Positions 35,132 through 42,839 of a DNA stretch of 42,839 nucleotides are shown here, in pieces (the stretch's first letter is position 1; the number at the start of each line of letters is the position of its first letter). The notes under the pieces are model-generated. The model worked only from the letters and a program-made list of their open reading frames with translations. It was not told where the DNA came from and did no database searches. Made by a program: the position numbers and the translations under genes. Location: positions 1 to 42,839 of the forward strand of contig CAIRSA010000379.1 in NCBI GenBank assembly GCA_903881085.1, read 5' to 3'. Source of the DNA: an uncultured Acidobacteriia bacterium. GTDB lineage: Bacteria > Acidobacteriota > Terriglobia > Bryobacterales > Bryobacteraceae.

Positions 35132-36364
35132 ATGTCTACACAAGCAGTCGCGCGCGCGCTGTCCCCGGTTCCACCGCAGGAGATCCCGAAACCCGCAATC
35201 ACGCCGATTCCGCTTTCATCCCCCGATGTCTCAGCGCAGGATCGGGAACTTGTGCTTAATATCCTGAGCGGCACCACCCTCAGCCTTGGCCCGACTTTGC
35301 CTGCATTTGAGGCGGCAATGGCCGAGGTGGCAGGCACCCGGTTCGCGGTCGCGGTGAACTCCGGCACCAGCGCCTTGCACCTTTGCATCAAAGCGGCCGG
35401 CATTGGAGAAGGCGATGAAGTAATCACCACGCCATTCAGCTTCGTGGCGTCAGCCAATTGCGCTTTGTATGAGCGCGCCATTCCGCGCTTTGTCGATATC
35501 GATATCGACACTTACAATATCGACAACTCGCAAATCAGCGTTAGCATTAACGACAGAACACGCGCCATCCTGCCGGTTCACGTTTTCGGGCGGCCCTGCA
35601 ATATGCGCGAGATCGGCGCCATTGCGCGGCTTCACAATCTGGCGGTGATTGAAGACTCCTGTGAGGCTATCGGAGCAACCTTCGAAGGACGCAAAATAGG
35701 CAGCTTTGGCGACAGCGGCTGCTTTGCATTCTATCCCAACAAACAGATCACCACGGGCGAAGGCGGAGCAGTCGTTACCAACGACGAAAATGTTGCCCGC
35801 CTGTGCCGCAGCTGGCGCAACCAGGGCCGCAGCGAAGGCGGAGCGTGGCTGCAACATGAACGGCTGGGCTACAACTACCGTCTGTCGGACATCAATTGCG
35901 CCCTTGGCCTTGGGCAACTTTCCCGCCTGGACGAAATTCTGAAGAAACGCATGCATGTGGCCACCGCTTATCGCGACGCGCTGTCTTCGGTCCCTGCGGT
36001 GATTACTCCTCGCCCCGAACCCGGGATGAGCTGGTTCGTCTACGTTGTCCGCTTGCAGGATGAATTCACGCGCGAGCAGCGCGACCAGGTTCTGGCATCG
36101 TTGCGCAATGAAGGCATCGGCTGCAACAACTACTTTGCGCCGATCCATTTGCAGGCATTCTACGCAGAGAAGTTCGGCTACCGCCGCGGTGATTTTCCGG
36201 TCACGGAACATGTTGCGGATCGAACGATTGCCCTGCCGTTCTTCAACAATCTGACAACCAGTCAGATCGAAATCGTCACATCGGCGCTATCCCGCGCCAT
36301 CGGCAACGTCAAGACTCGGTCCGCACCGGTATTTCAGTTGAACACGCATAGGAGTAATGCATGA
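35132..36364 (+). CDS. DegT/DnrJ/EryC1/StrS sugar aminotransferase
   Basis: The 410-residue PLP-dependent enzyme adds an amino group to a keto sugar nucleotide. Visible family features are SGTSALHLCIKAAGIGEGDE (PLP phosphate site, about residues 78-97), the VIEDSCEAIGA stretch with the ring-binding Asp, and the Schiff-base Lys204 in FYPNKQITTGEGGAVVTND. A weak AAGGA-like site precedes the ATG. Its stop overlaps the next start (ATGA), and that gene encodes a sugar-nucleotide 4,6-dehydratase, the enzyme that would make its keto substrate. Together they would give a 4-amino-4,6-dideoxy sugar such as one used in bacillosamine-like units. Confidence 0.92.
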   Translation: MSTQAVARALSPVPPQEIPKPAITPIPLSSPDVSAQDRELVLNILSGTTLSLGPTLPAFEAAMAEVAGTRFAVAVNSGTSALHLCIKAAGIGEGDEVITTPFSFVASANCALYERAIPRFVDIDIDTYNIDNSQISVSINDRTRAILPVHVFGRPCNMREIGAIARLHNLAVIEDSCEAIGATFEGRKIGSFGDSGCFAFYPNKQITTGEGGAVVTNDENVARLCRSWRNQGRSEGGAWLQHERLGYNYRLSDINCALGLGQLSRLDEILKKRMHVATAYRDALSSVPAVITPRPEPGMSWFVYVVRLQDEFTREQRDQVLASLRNEGIGCNNYFAPIHLQAFYAEKFGYRRGDFPVTEHVADRTIALPFFNNLTTSQIEIVTSALSRAIGNVKTRSAPVFQLNTHRSNA

Positions 36365-38331
36365 CACCAGTCAGTACATTTCCGTCGAAGACTCTAAGAG
36401 GCGAGACCCCACTTTCCCGGATGCTCGTTAAGGCCGCGATGATAGCCTTGGCCGGTCTTGCCGCGTTCCTGTTACGCTTCGAATTTGAGATTCCGAAGTT
36501 CTATTTGCTGCATCTCGAATTGGCATTGATGGTCTGGGTTGCCATCAAGTTAGTCGTATTCCACCTTTATGGCATGGACCGCAGGTCGTTTAAGTTTTTC
36601 TCTGCCGAAGACGCCCTGCGGCTGGCACAAGCCAACCTGGTGGGCTCCGCAGCGAGCGCGTTGCTGCTGTATCTGATCGCCGGAGCAAGTTTCCCCCGCT
36701 CCATACCGATTCTAGACCTCGTCCTGTGCACGCTAATCACCAGCGGAGGGTTTCTCGCAAGGCGGTTGGTTGCCCAGGCAGTTGGGGTGAACGATGGCGT
36801 TGAGGGGCGCTTCGTTCTGATCTATGGAGCGGGGCGGGCGGGCGTTAATCTGTTGAGCGAACTGCGCGGAAATCGAAAGCTGGGCTATACGGTCCGCGGC
36901 TTCGTCGATGATGATCCCGCATTGACTGGAATCTTCGTGCAGGGCGTCAAGGTCCTGGGAGTAGGGGCCAAACTGCGGGCAATCGTCTCCAGCGCAGGAG
37001 TCAATGAGGTTCTCATCGCAGCCCCATCCGCGAATAGCGAACAGATGATGAGGATTCTCGAACATTGCAGGGAGGCGAAAGTGAAGTTTCGCACGGTTGC
37101 CACCCTGGGTGAGATCATCGAAGGCAAGGCCATCGCGTCTCAGATTCGCGACGTCGATGTGCAGGATCTGCTGTGCCGTGAGCCGATTCATCTGGATCAT
37201 TCCAAAATTCTTGAGCGGATCGATGGCAAGGTCGTCATGGTAACCGGCGCAGCCGGGTCCATCGGTTCCGAATTGTGCCGCCAGATCGCGCGTTTCCAGC
37301 CTGCCGCCATCGTCGCGTTTGAGATCGCCGAAACTCCGTTGTTTCATCTGGAGCGTGAGATGATCGCGAACTATCCGGATATTCAGTTCATTCCCGAAAT
37401 CGGCAGCGTTCAGAATCCGCGCCGCCTGGCGGGAGTGATGAGTAAACACGGGCCGGATGTGATCTTTCACGCCGCCGCCTATAAGCATGTTCCGTTGATG
37501 GAAGACAGCTTGCTCGAAGCAATTGAGAACAACGTTTTAGGAACATACAATGTCGTAATGGCCGCCGAAAGGTACGGAGTAGATGAATTTGTCCTGATCT
37601 CATCCGACAAAGCGGTTCGCCCAACCAGCGTGATGGGTGCCACGAAGCGGCTGTGCGAACTCATCATTATGTCGTTGCCATCCTCCGGCACGCGACGCAT
37701 GGCGGTTCAATTTGGCAACGTTTTGGGCAGCAACGGCAGCGTGATTCCGCTGTTCAAAGACCAGATAGCCGCGGGCGGACCCATTACAGTCACGCATCCG
37801 GATATGCGCCGTTACTTCATGACCATTCCGGAAGCGACACAACTCGTTCTGCAGGCAGCGGCCATGGGTGAAGGCGGTGAGATTTTTGTGCTCGACATGG
37901 GAGAGCAGGTGAGAATCGTAGAGCTTGCAGAGAAGCTGATTATGCTTTCAGGCTTGGCCCCCAATGTCGACATCCAGATCAAATTCTCTGGCGTCAGACC
38001 TGGCGAGAAGCTCTACGAAGAGCTTAATTTCGACGACGAGAAGGTTCACATTGTCACCGGCCATCGCAAGATTAAAAGTCTGATAGGCAGCACTTTGGCA
38101 AACAACGGCATTTTGGTCAAAATTAACAATCTGATTCAGCTTTGCGAGGAAGGCGACAATGTGGCCGCACTGAGGTTGGTGAAGGAGTTGGTGCCCGAAT
38201 ATCGTCCCACCAAACCTGTGTTGCCCGGCGCTGCTGACAATCAAGAGGTGCCCAGCCTGCTGGCTTTGCCCAAAGTGGCAATGGCACTTCTTCCTGGCCT
38301 TGAGGCAACCAATTTCAACTCAGTAAGCTAA
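36361..38331 (+). CDS. CapD/WbpM-type membrane sugar-nucleotide 4,6-dehydratase
   Basis: The 656-residue protein has about four N-terminal membrane segments (residues 20-130), a first Rossmann domain (about 143-270) and a catalytic short-chain-dehydrogenase domain (about 288-590). The NAD motif is GAAGSIG (296-302). The catalytic stretch is Ser415-Asp416-Lys417 followed by MGATKR, in which Met replaces the usual Tyr; this variant is typical of WbpM and PglF. It converts UDP-N-acetylglucosamine to the 4-keto-6-deoxy sugar. It overlaps the aminotransferase gene by four bases. This is the long, membrane-bound form of the family. Confidence 0.92.
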   Translation: MTPVSTFPSKTLRGETPLSRMLVKAAMIALAGLAAFLLRFEFEIPKFYLLHLELALMVWVAIKLVVFHLYGMDRRSFKFFSAEDALRLAQANLVGSAASALLLYLIAGASFPRSIPILDLVLCTLITSGGFLARRLVAQAVGVNDGVEGRFVLIYGAGRAGVNLLSELRGNRKLGYTVRGFVDDDPALTGIFVQGVKVLGVGAKLRAIVSSAGVNEVLIAAPSANSEQMMRILEHCREAKVKFRTVATLGEIIEGKAIASQIRDVDVQDLLCREPIHLDHSKILERIDGKVVMVTGAAGSIGSELCRQIARFQPAAIVAFEIAETPLFHLEREMIANYPDIQFIPEIGSVQNPRRLAGVMSKHGPDVIFHAAAYKHVPLMEDSLLEAIENNVLGTYNVVMAAERYGVDEFVLISSDKAVRPTSVMGATKRLCELIIMSLPSSGTRRMAVQFGNVLGSNGSVIPLFKDQIAAGGPITVTHPDMRRYFMTIPEATQLVLQAAAMGEGGEIFVLDMGEQVRIVELAEKLIMLSGLAPNVDIQIKFSGVRPGEKLYEELNFDDEKVHIVTGHRKIKSLIGSTLANNGILVKINNLIQLCEEGDNVAALRLVKELVPEYRPTKPVLPGAADNQEVPSLLALPKVAMALLPGLEATNFNSVS

Positions 38332-38355
38332 GCCACCGCGATAGCGAATGTCTCG

Positions 38356-38419
38356 CAATTGGGGTCTGACACCTTTTTTCGGCCGTTTTCACCGAAAATG
38401 GGCTGTCTGACCCCAATTG
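38356..38419. repeat. Nested palindrome, REP-like
   Basis: Arms CAATTGGGGTCTGACA (38356-38371) and its complement (38404-38419) match at 15 of 16 positions. Inside is a second hairpin, TTTTCGG (38376-38382) with CCGAAAA (38392-38398). The element resembles the partial one at the right end of the window. It lies within the polysaccharide locus, between the dehydratase and the phosphoglycosyl transferase, and could end or weaken transcription there. Confidence 0.72.
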
Positions 38420-38480
38420 CCCTCCACCGCAATCCCCCAATGAATCGCTCACCAAATCGGAAGCTCGCCTCATCGACGCA

Positions 38481-38588
38481 ATGTTAGCGACATTGGCGCG
38501 AGACTCGGCGCCACGTCGGTGGCATGACGAGCTTTTGAAGCTGCCATTGCAGGATTTTCCGCACGATGCCCATGAGGCACTGGCTTAA
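38481..38588 (+). other. Possible 35-codon coupled leader frame
   Basis: A frame from ATG 38481 to TAA 38588 ends one base before ATG 38590 of the phosphoglycosyl transferase. Its composition looks natural (LARDSAPRRWHDELLKLPLQ), and the frame stays open upstream to about 38430, just after the palindrome. It may be the tail of a gene cut by that element, or a short coupled frame. No family recognised. Confidence 0.35.
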
Positions 38589-38589
38589 A

Positions 38590-39258
38590 ATGACTAACTC
38601 AATGCATAAGCAACAAAGTATCTACATTTCGTTCGGCAAGCGCCTCTTTGACGTGTTTGTCTCTTCGGTGGCGCTCATCTTATTCCTGCCCTTACTAGCC
38701 CTGCTCGCCATAGTGGTGCGGCTTATGCTGGGGGCACCTGTGCTGTTTCGCCAAGTGCGCCCTGGCTTGCACCACAGGCCTTTCACTATCTTCAAATTCC
38801 GCACAATGCGCGATGAATACGATGCAGCCGGAGAGATGTTGCCTGACTCCATCCGCATGACGCGCCTGGGGAGTCTATTGCGTTCGACGAGCCTCGACGA
38901 GTTGCCTGAGTTATTCAATGTGTTGAAAGGGGAGATGAGTCTGGTCGGGCCGCGGCCTTTGTTGCCCAGATATCAGCCCTGGTACACCGCCAGGGAACTG
39001 CGGCGCTTTGACCTGCGGCCGGGCATTACCGGTTGGGCCCAGATCAATGGCCGGAATGCATTGGGCTGGGACGAGCGTTTCCAGCACGATGTTCACTATG
39101 TCGAGAATTGCAGCCTTTTGCTGGACATCCGCATTCTGTTCTTGACAGTGGGCAAGGTGCTGCGTCGCGACGATGTTCACGTAGATACCACCTTCACGGA
39201 AGGGGCACTTGACGACGTACGCCGGGAAGCTCAAGCTGGAAGTAGTGGTAGCAGATAG
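38590..39258 (+). CDS. Undecaprenyl-phosphate phosphoglycosyl transferase
   Basis: The 222-residue monotopic sugar transferase starts the lipid-linked unit by moving a sugar phosphate onto undecaprenyl phosphate. It has one re-entrant hydrophobic helix (about residues 18-42), KFRTMRDEYD, the catalytic Asp-Glu pair in TSLDELPELFN, and the GPRPLLPRY and RPGITGWAQINGR blocks typical of this enzyme family (PglC and WcaJ C-terminal domain). The size equals the catalytic core alone, like PglC. ATG 38590 is preferred because a short frame ends one base before it; upstream in-frame ATGs at 38566 and 38572 exist. Confidence 0.9.
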   Translation: MTNSMHKQQSIYISFGKRLFDVFVSSVALILFLPLLALLAIVVRLMLGAPVLFRQVRPGLHHRPFTIFKFRTMRDEYDAAGEMLPDSIRMTRLGSLLRSTSLDELPELFNVLKGEMSLVGPRPLLPRYQPWYTARELRRFDLRPGITGWAQINGRNALGWDERFQHDVHYVENCSLLLDIRILFLTVGKVLRRDDVHVDTTFTEGALDDVRREAQAGSSGSR

Positions 39259-39279
39259 CGATGCTGCTGCCCAGGGAGG

Positions 39280-40443
39280 ATGAGCTTGCCTGGCAAAATG
39301 CATGTGTTTAATACCCGGCACTCGGCTGACTGGATCAAGGCCATCGAGAATTGTCCGAAACATGATTTCTACCATCTGCCCCAGTACCACGCAATGGCAG
39401 AGCATCAAGGGCAGGGCGACGCAATCCTGTTTCAATATTGCGAAGGCAAGTATTCGATCGCGTTGCCGCTGCTGACCCGCCGCCTGAATGGACTCCCCGG
39501 AATTCGAACGGAGGATGCAGACAGGCTGGATGCGACTTCGGTTTACGGTTACTCCGGGCCGATCGTATCGGATGCCGAAGTTCCCTCAACCGTGATCCTG
39601 AATTTTCAAGAGGCCCTGCACCGTTGTCTGATAGAGATGGGGATCATTACAGTGTTCTCGCGGCTGCATCCTTTGTTTTCCCAGCACGCGATGTTGAATG
39701 GAATGGGCGAATGCCGGACGCTCAGCCAGACGGTCTCGATCGATCTTTCGCTCCCGCTGGAGGAGCAGATGGCCGGGTATCGTCCCAGTGTCAAGATGGG
39801 GATCAACAAGCTGCGGCGGCAGGGCGTGGTGTGCGTCCGGGATTGCAACAACATACAACTGGGCACCTTCATTGAGATCTACCACGAAACCATGCGGCGT
39901 GTCGGCGCGGCGAAAGAATATTTCTTCCCGGCAGTCTATTTCCGGCAGCTCTCCAATGCATTCGGCCAGCACTTTCATCTCTTCCTATGCGCTTTGGACG
40001 GTAATGTAATGTGCGGCGGATTATTCATCGAGTGCAACGGCATTCTTCAGTTTCACCTTGGAGGCACGCGGGACGACGCCCTGATGCTTTCGCCATCCAG
40101 GTTGCTTGTGGATGGAGTACGCCGTTGGGCAGTTGGCAGGGGGTTGAATGTCCTTCACCTCGGCGGTGGCAGCACGGCGCGGCCTGACGATTCACTCTTG
40201 CACTTTAAGCTTGGATTCTCCAAGCGGACGCACGATTTTTCGGTGTGGCGCTGGGTACTGGATCCCGTCGTTTATGAGCGAGTGTGCGCGGATAGCGCGC
40301 GCTGCAACGAAGAGAACGTGCGCGCCGCTACCGCCGCAGACTACTTCCCGAAGTACCGCACACTGGCGGCTTCAACCGCGCCCGAGCGGCATTGCGTCGA
40401 TCCTGTCGACGGCCGGTTGTCAACGCCTTCACTTCTGGCCTGA
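39280..40443 (+). CDS. FemAB-like acyl/aminoacyl transferase, paralogue 1
   Basis: The protein of up to 387 residues belongs to the GNAT-fold group that includes FemAB peptidyl transferases and the FemAB-like proteins of exopolysaccharide loci. It has an N-terminal GNAT-like half (ENCPKHDFYHLPQYHAMAEH near residue 20), the SVKMGINKLRRQGV stretch (about 170) and the C-terminal GNAT block ending LHFKLGFSKRTHDFSVWRWV. It probably transfers an acyl or amino-acid group to the sugar. The start is uncertain: ATG 39280 abuts GGAGG, so TTG 39286 or ATG 39298 may be used. The gene 41436-42560 encodes a close paralogue. Confidence 0.82.
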   Translation: MSLPGKMHVFNTRHSADWIKAIENCPKHDFYHLPQYHAMAEHQGQGDAILFQYCEGKYSIALPLLTRRLNGLPGIRTEDADRLDATSVYGYSGPIVSDAEVPSTVILNFQEALHRCLIEMGIITVFSRLHPLFSQHAMLNGMGECRTLSQTVSIDLSLPLEEQMAGYRPSVKMGINKLRRQGVVCVRDCNNIQLGTFIEIYHETMRRVGAAKEYFFPAVYFRQLSNAFGQHFHLFLCALDGNVMCGGLFIECNGILQFHLGGTRDDALMLSPSRLLVDGVRRWAVGRGLNVLHLGGGSTARPDDSLLHFKLGFSKRTHDFSVWRWVLDPVVYERVCADSARCNEENVRAATAADYFPKYRTLAASTAPERHCVDPVDGRLSTPSLLA

Positions 40444-40511
40444 GTCGTAGGCTCAAATCAAAAGTGCTTGACCGGACTTATTGAAAAAGAAAATTGAATC
40501 GGAGTCAATCT

Positions 40512-41363
40512 ATGCTTGTTTTCGTGTTACCACTGAAGAGCGAAAGGATTTCCCGCGATTGGACGTTGACCTGCCGGTTGTTTGAGCGCTGCCTGCGCTC
40601 CGTTTGCGGTCAAACCTCGATGAATTTCCGGGTCGTGGTTGTCTGCAACGAACGTCCGGAGATTCATTTCGATCACCCGCATGTGGAATTTGTAGAAGTC
40701 GATTTCCCACCACCGCTGCCCGACCCCGGCGAGGTACAAACGGGCGGATATGAATACAGCCGCAGCAAAGACATTGCCCGCAAGAACGCCGACAAGGCCC
40801 GCAAGATCCTGACCGGCCTCGACTATGCTGCGCGCTTCAGCCCCACGCACACGATGGTGGTTGATGCCGACGACTGCGTCAGTAGCAAATTAGCTGCGTT
40901 TGTCGAGCAAAACCCCAATAGCAACGGATGGTATTTTAAGAAGGGCTACTTTTACACGGAAGGAAGCCGCTTCCTCAACCTGAATCGCCAGAACTTCAAT
41001 GTGGTCTGCGGCACCTCGGTGGTGGTGGCCTACCATTTGCGCAACGTTCTGTTGGCAAGCCCCGACTTCTATCAGCACGCATTCTACGATCCGCCTTCCG
41101 GACTCGTGCCGTTGCCGTTTGCCGGGGCAGTGTATAGCATGGCCAACGGCGACAATATCTACATGTCGGTGGACACGCGGAACCAGATATACGGCACCCT
41201 GCTCAAACGCATCTTGAGTAAGGAAATTCTGTCCATTGCCCGGAAGGTGATGGAATTCCGGCCCACACTGCTTTCCGCATCCAAACGCCGGGAATTCGGG
41301 TTATACAGTCTCGCGGATGTTGACCGGCGTGCGATCTCAGCACTGAAGGTAACGGCAGCTTGA
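40512..41363 (+). CDS. GT2-like glycosyltransferase
   Basis: The 283-residue protein has a GT-A-like fold pattern: hydrophobic VFVLPLKSERISRDW start, an RSVCGQTSMNFRVVVVCNE stretch and the metal-binding VDADDCVS near residue 120. The second half (YFKKGYFYTEGSRF and NGDNIYMSVDT) is not typical of the best known GT2 members. GGAG at 40501-40504 fixes ATG 40512. It lies between the two FemAB-like genes and may add a side sugar that one of them modifies. Cytoplasmic, no membrane segment. Confidence 0.72.
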   Translation: MLVFVLPLKSERISRDWTLTCRLFERCLRSVCGQTSMNFRVVVVCNERPEIHFDHPHVEFVEVDFPPPLPDPGEVQTGGYEYSRSKDIARKNADKARKILTGLDYAARFSPTHTMVVDADDCVSSKLAAFVEQNPNSNGWYFKKGYFYTEGSRFLNLNRQNFNVVCGTSVVVAYHLRNVLLASPDFYQHAFYDPPSGLVPLPFAGAVYSMANGDNIYMSVDTRNQIYGTLLKRILSKEILSIARKVMEFRPTLLSASKRREFGLYSLADVDRRAISALKVTAA

Positions 41364-41435
41364 TGGCGCGTGGCATGACGGCCGGCAGCGAGCAGGCCCC
41401 AAATTAAATCGAAGGATCAATAAACTAAGCCGCCA

Positions 41436-42560
41436 ATGAAAATGCAAATATTGACAACCAGTCAATCAATCGAGTGGATCAAAGTCCTGGAGAACTGTCC
41501 GCGCTATGATTTCTATCATCTGCCGCAATACCATGTTCTTGCAGAGGACGAAGGAAACGCCAAGGCGTTCCTGTTTCACTTCCGGGAAGATGAATACACA
41601 ATCGCCGTGCCCTTGTTGATCCGCCCCCTCAACGAACTGCCGGGCATTCGAATCGGGACCACTGAGTGGCGGGACGCGACTTCGATCTATGGTTACGCCG
41701 GACCAGTCACTTCTCACAACGACATCCCGGAACCGGTGATTCAGAATTTTCAGGCATCTCTGCGAAGCCTTCTTGAGAACATGGGCGTTGTCACTGTTTT
41801 TACGCGGCTGCATCCGCTGCTTCCGCAACTGGCCACGCTGGCAGGACTGGGCGAATGCACGACGCTCAGCCGAACCGTTTCGATCGACCTCTCGTTGCCG
41901 CCGGAAGCACAACGGGCGGGTTTTCGATCGAGCGTCAAGTCCGGACTCAACAAGCTTCGCCGCAGTGGCGTAACTTGCATACTGGATACCGCATGTCTGC
42001 ACCTGGACGCCTTCATTGATGTGTATTACGAAACCATGCGGCGTGTCGACGCGCCGGCCTCCTATTTTTTCACTAGGGCCTATTTCTACAAGCTTGCCGC
42101 CACGTTGGGCGAGCGCTTTCATCTTTTCGTTTGCCTTCATGACGGAAAGGTTGTCAGCGGGGGGATCTTCATTGAGTGTCGCGGCATCGTGCAATACCAT
42201 CTCGGCGGCACACTGGACAGCGCACTCGAACTCGCGCCTATGAAACTGGTTATGGATGAGGTTCGTCTTTGGGGTACGGACAAGGGATTTGGATTCCTCC
42301 ACCTGGGCGGCGGCGCCACAACGCGGGCCAACGATCCGCTTATGTACTTCAAACTCGGGTTCTCCAAGCAGACGCACGATTTCTCCGTGTGGCGCTGGGT
42401 GCTGAATGCCGGCACTTATGAGAGTTTATGCGCCGATGTTTCGAGCTGGAACGAAAAGAATCAACGCGCCGTCACCAGCAAAGGATTCTTCCCCCAATAT
42501 CGCGCGCCAACCGAACCCGTCGCCGAGGGCAGTCTTGTTGCGGCACAATGCGCCCACTGA
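41436..42560 (+). CDS. FemAB-like acyl/aminoacyl transferase, paralogue 2
   Basis: This 374-residue protein aligns with paralogue 1 (39280-40443) over nearly the full length, at roughly 60 percent identity by eye. Shared landmarks are DFYHLPQYH, VSIDLSLP, NKLRR, YETMRRV/YHETMRRV and LGFSK-THDFSVWRWVL. It is likely the product of a tandem duplication with the GT2-like gene now between the copies. The start is ATG 41436 or ATG 41442; no clear ribosome binding site decides. As for paralogue 1, the transferred group is unknown. It is the last gene of the locus in this window. Confidence 0.82.
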   Translation: MKMQILTTSQSIEWIKVLENCPRYDFYHLPQYHVLAEDEGNAKAFLFHFREDEYTIAVPLLIRPLNELPGIRIGTTEWRDATSIYGYAGPVTSHNDIPEPVIQNFQASLRSLLENMGVVTVFTRLHPLLPQLATLAGLGECTTLSRTVSIDLSLPPEAQRAGFRSSVKSGLNKLRRSGVTCILDTACLHLDAFIDVYYETMRRVDAPASYFFTRAYFYKLAATLGERFHLFVCLHDGKVVSGGIFIECRGIVQYHLGGTLDSALELAPMKLVMDEVRLWGTDKGFGFLHLGGGATTRANDPLMYFKLGFSKQTHDFSVWRWVLNAGTYESLCADVSSWNEKNQRAVTSKGFFPQYRAPTEPVAEGSLVAAQCAH

Positions 42561-42790
42561 TCTGTGTGGCCGTGGGCTGGTGTTTGCGTCTAAAGTGATG
42601 CTGAGCTTCCCGTATTCAGCAGCAATCTCGCGAGGTGCTCCTCGTTAAAACGCGGAGCAATGGACAGGCCTGCCCGTGTCAAGACCCCTGCATTTCGAGG
42701 TGTTTGCGAACGCGCCGAGACCAATCTCGGCGCGGCATGCAAGAGCATCACTACCCGCGAATACTACGGGAATGCACGACTCTGCAAACC
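42561..42790. other. Gene-free right edge
   Basis: No frame looks coding. A strong hairpin (42711-42734) stands 150 bases after the last gene, and a partial REP-like element begins at 42791. Confidence 0.5.
42711..42734. terminator. Strong hairpin after the polysaccharide locus
   Basis: Perfect 10-bp arms CGCGCCGAGA and TCTCGGCGCG enclose a four-base loop. There is no T-run. Its place after the last gene suggests a terminator or 3'-end protector, but it may also be a repeat unit. Confidence 0.45.
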
Positions 42791-42839
42791 AGGGACTGCC
42801 TCCGTTTTCCGGCGATTTCTGCCGGAAAATGGCTGGCTG
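42791..42839. repeat. Partial REP-like palindrome at the window edge
   Basis: AGGGACTG is followed by a perfect 9-bp hairpin, TTTTCCGGC (42805-42813) with GCCGGAAAA (42821-42829), then TGGCTGGCTG at the edge. The layout repeats that at 38356-38419: outer GGG-CTG arms around a TTTTC-GG core. The right arm lies beyond the window. Confidence 0.6.

Noticed and set aside
1..42839. CRISPR array, tRNA, rRNA, or diversity-generating retroelement
   Set aside because: I found no spaced direct repeats of array type, no tRNA-like cloverleaf, no rRNA segment and no reverse transcriptase. The receptor fragment at 10396 was considered as a variable template, but its changes are not adenine-specific.

Overview
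The window suggests an acidobacterium of the Solibacter/Bryobacter type. This is an inference from gene content and not from a marker gene, since no rRNA or tRNA gene was found. The clues are moderately high G+C, a cluster of very large Oar-like TonB-dependent receptors with N-terminal carboxypeptidase-regulatory (CarboxypepD_reg) domains, a membrane one-component regulator of a type common in that phylum, and many small hairpin repeats between genes.

Layout. (1) 1-15638, surface uptake region: a ToxR-like membrane regulator (286-1503, minus) is divergent from receptor 1 (1662-5279). Receptor 2 (5826-9482, minus) follows, then a 1.4-kb gene-poor stretch with repeats and an 87-bp relic of a receptor gene, then receptor 3 (10850-13771). 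A hydrolase joined to a polytopic membrane domain (13773-15638) follows receptor 3 by one base. (2) 15780-19826: a probably broken minus-strand gene, then an overlapping three-gene operon of a YheT-like alpha/beta hydrolase, a PlsC-type acyltransferase and a B12-binding radical SAM enzyme, perhaps for lipid modification. (3) 19919-21349: a defence or addiction island with a UPF0175/DUF3368 toxin-antitoxin pair and a HigA-like antitoxin whose HigB-like toxin is decayed. (4) 21735-42560: an exopolysaccharide locus read in one direction. It starts with a NusG-like antiterminator, followed by Wza-like export, Wzc-like co-polymerase/ATPase, Wzx flippase, Wzy-like polymerase, two GT4 transferases, a GT2-GT4 fusion, a secreted hydrolase-like protein, a DegT aminotransferase, a CapD/WbpM-type dehydratase, a phosphoglycosyl transferase, and two FemAB-like paralogues with a GT2-like protein between them.

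How the genes work together. The polysaccharide locus holds a nearly full Wzx/Wzy pathway. The dehydratase and aminotransferase make an amino-deoxy sugar, the phosphoglycosyl transferase loads the first sugar on undecaprenyl phosphate, the transferases extend it, Wzx flips it, Wzy joins units, and Wzc/Wza control length and export. The FemAB-like proteins probably add an acyl or aminoacyl group. The receptors probably bring in nutrients, with the divergent regulator as a likely controller.

The most unusual points are a hairpin in the receptor 2 leader whose loop can pair with the ribosome binding site, a nine-C run in the putative promoter of the antiterminator gene, the secreted hydrolase-like protein of no recognised family inside the polysaccharide operon, and the duplicated FemAB genes around a GT2-like protein. 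No CRISPR array, prophage or intact insertion sequence was seen.
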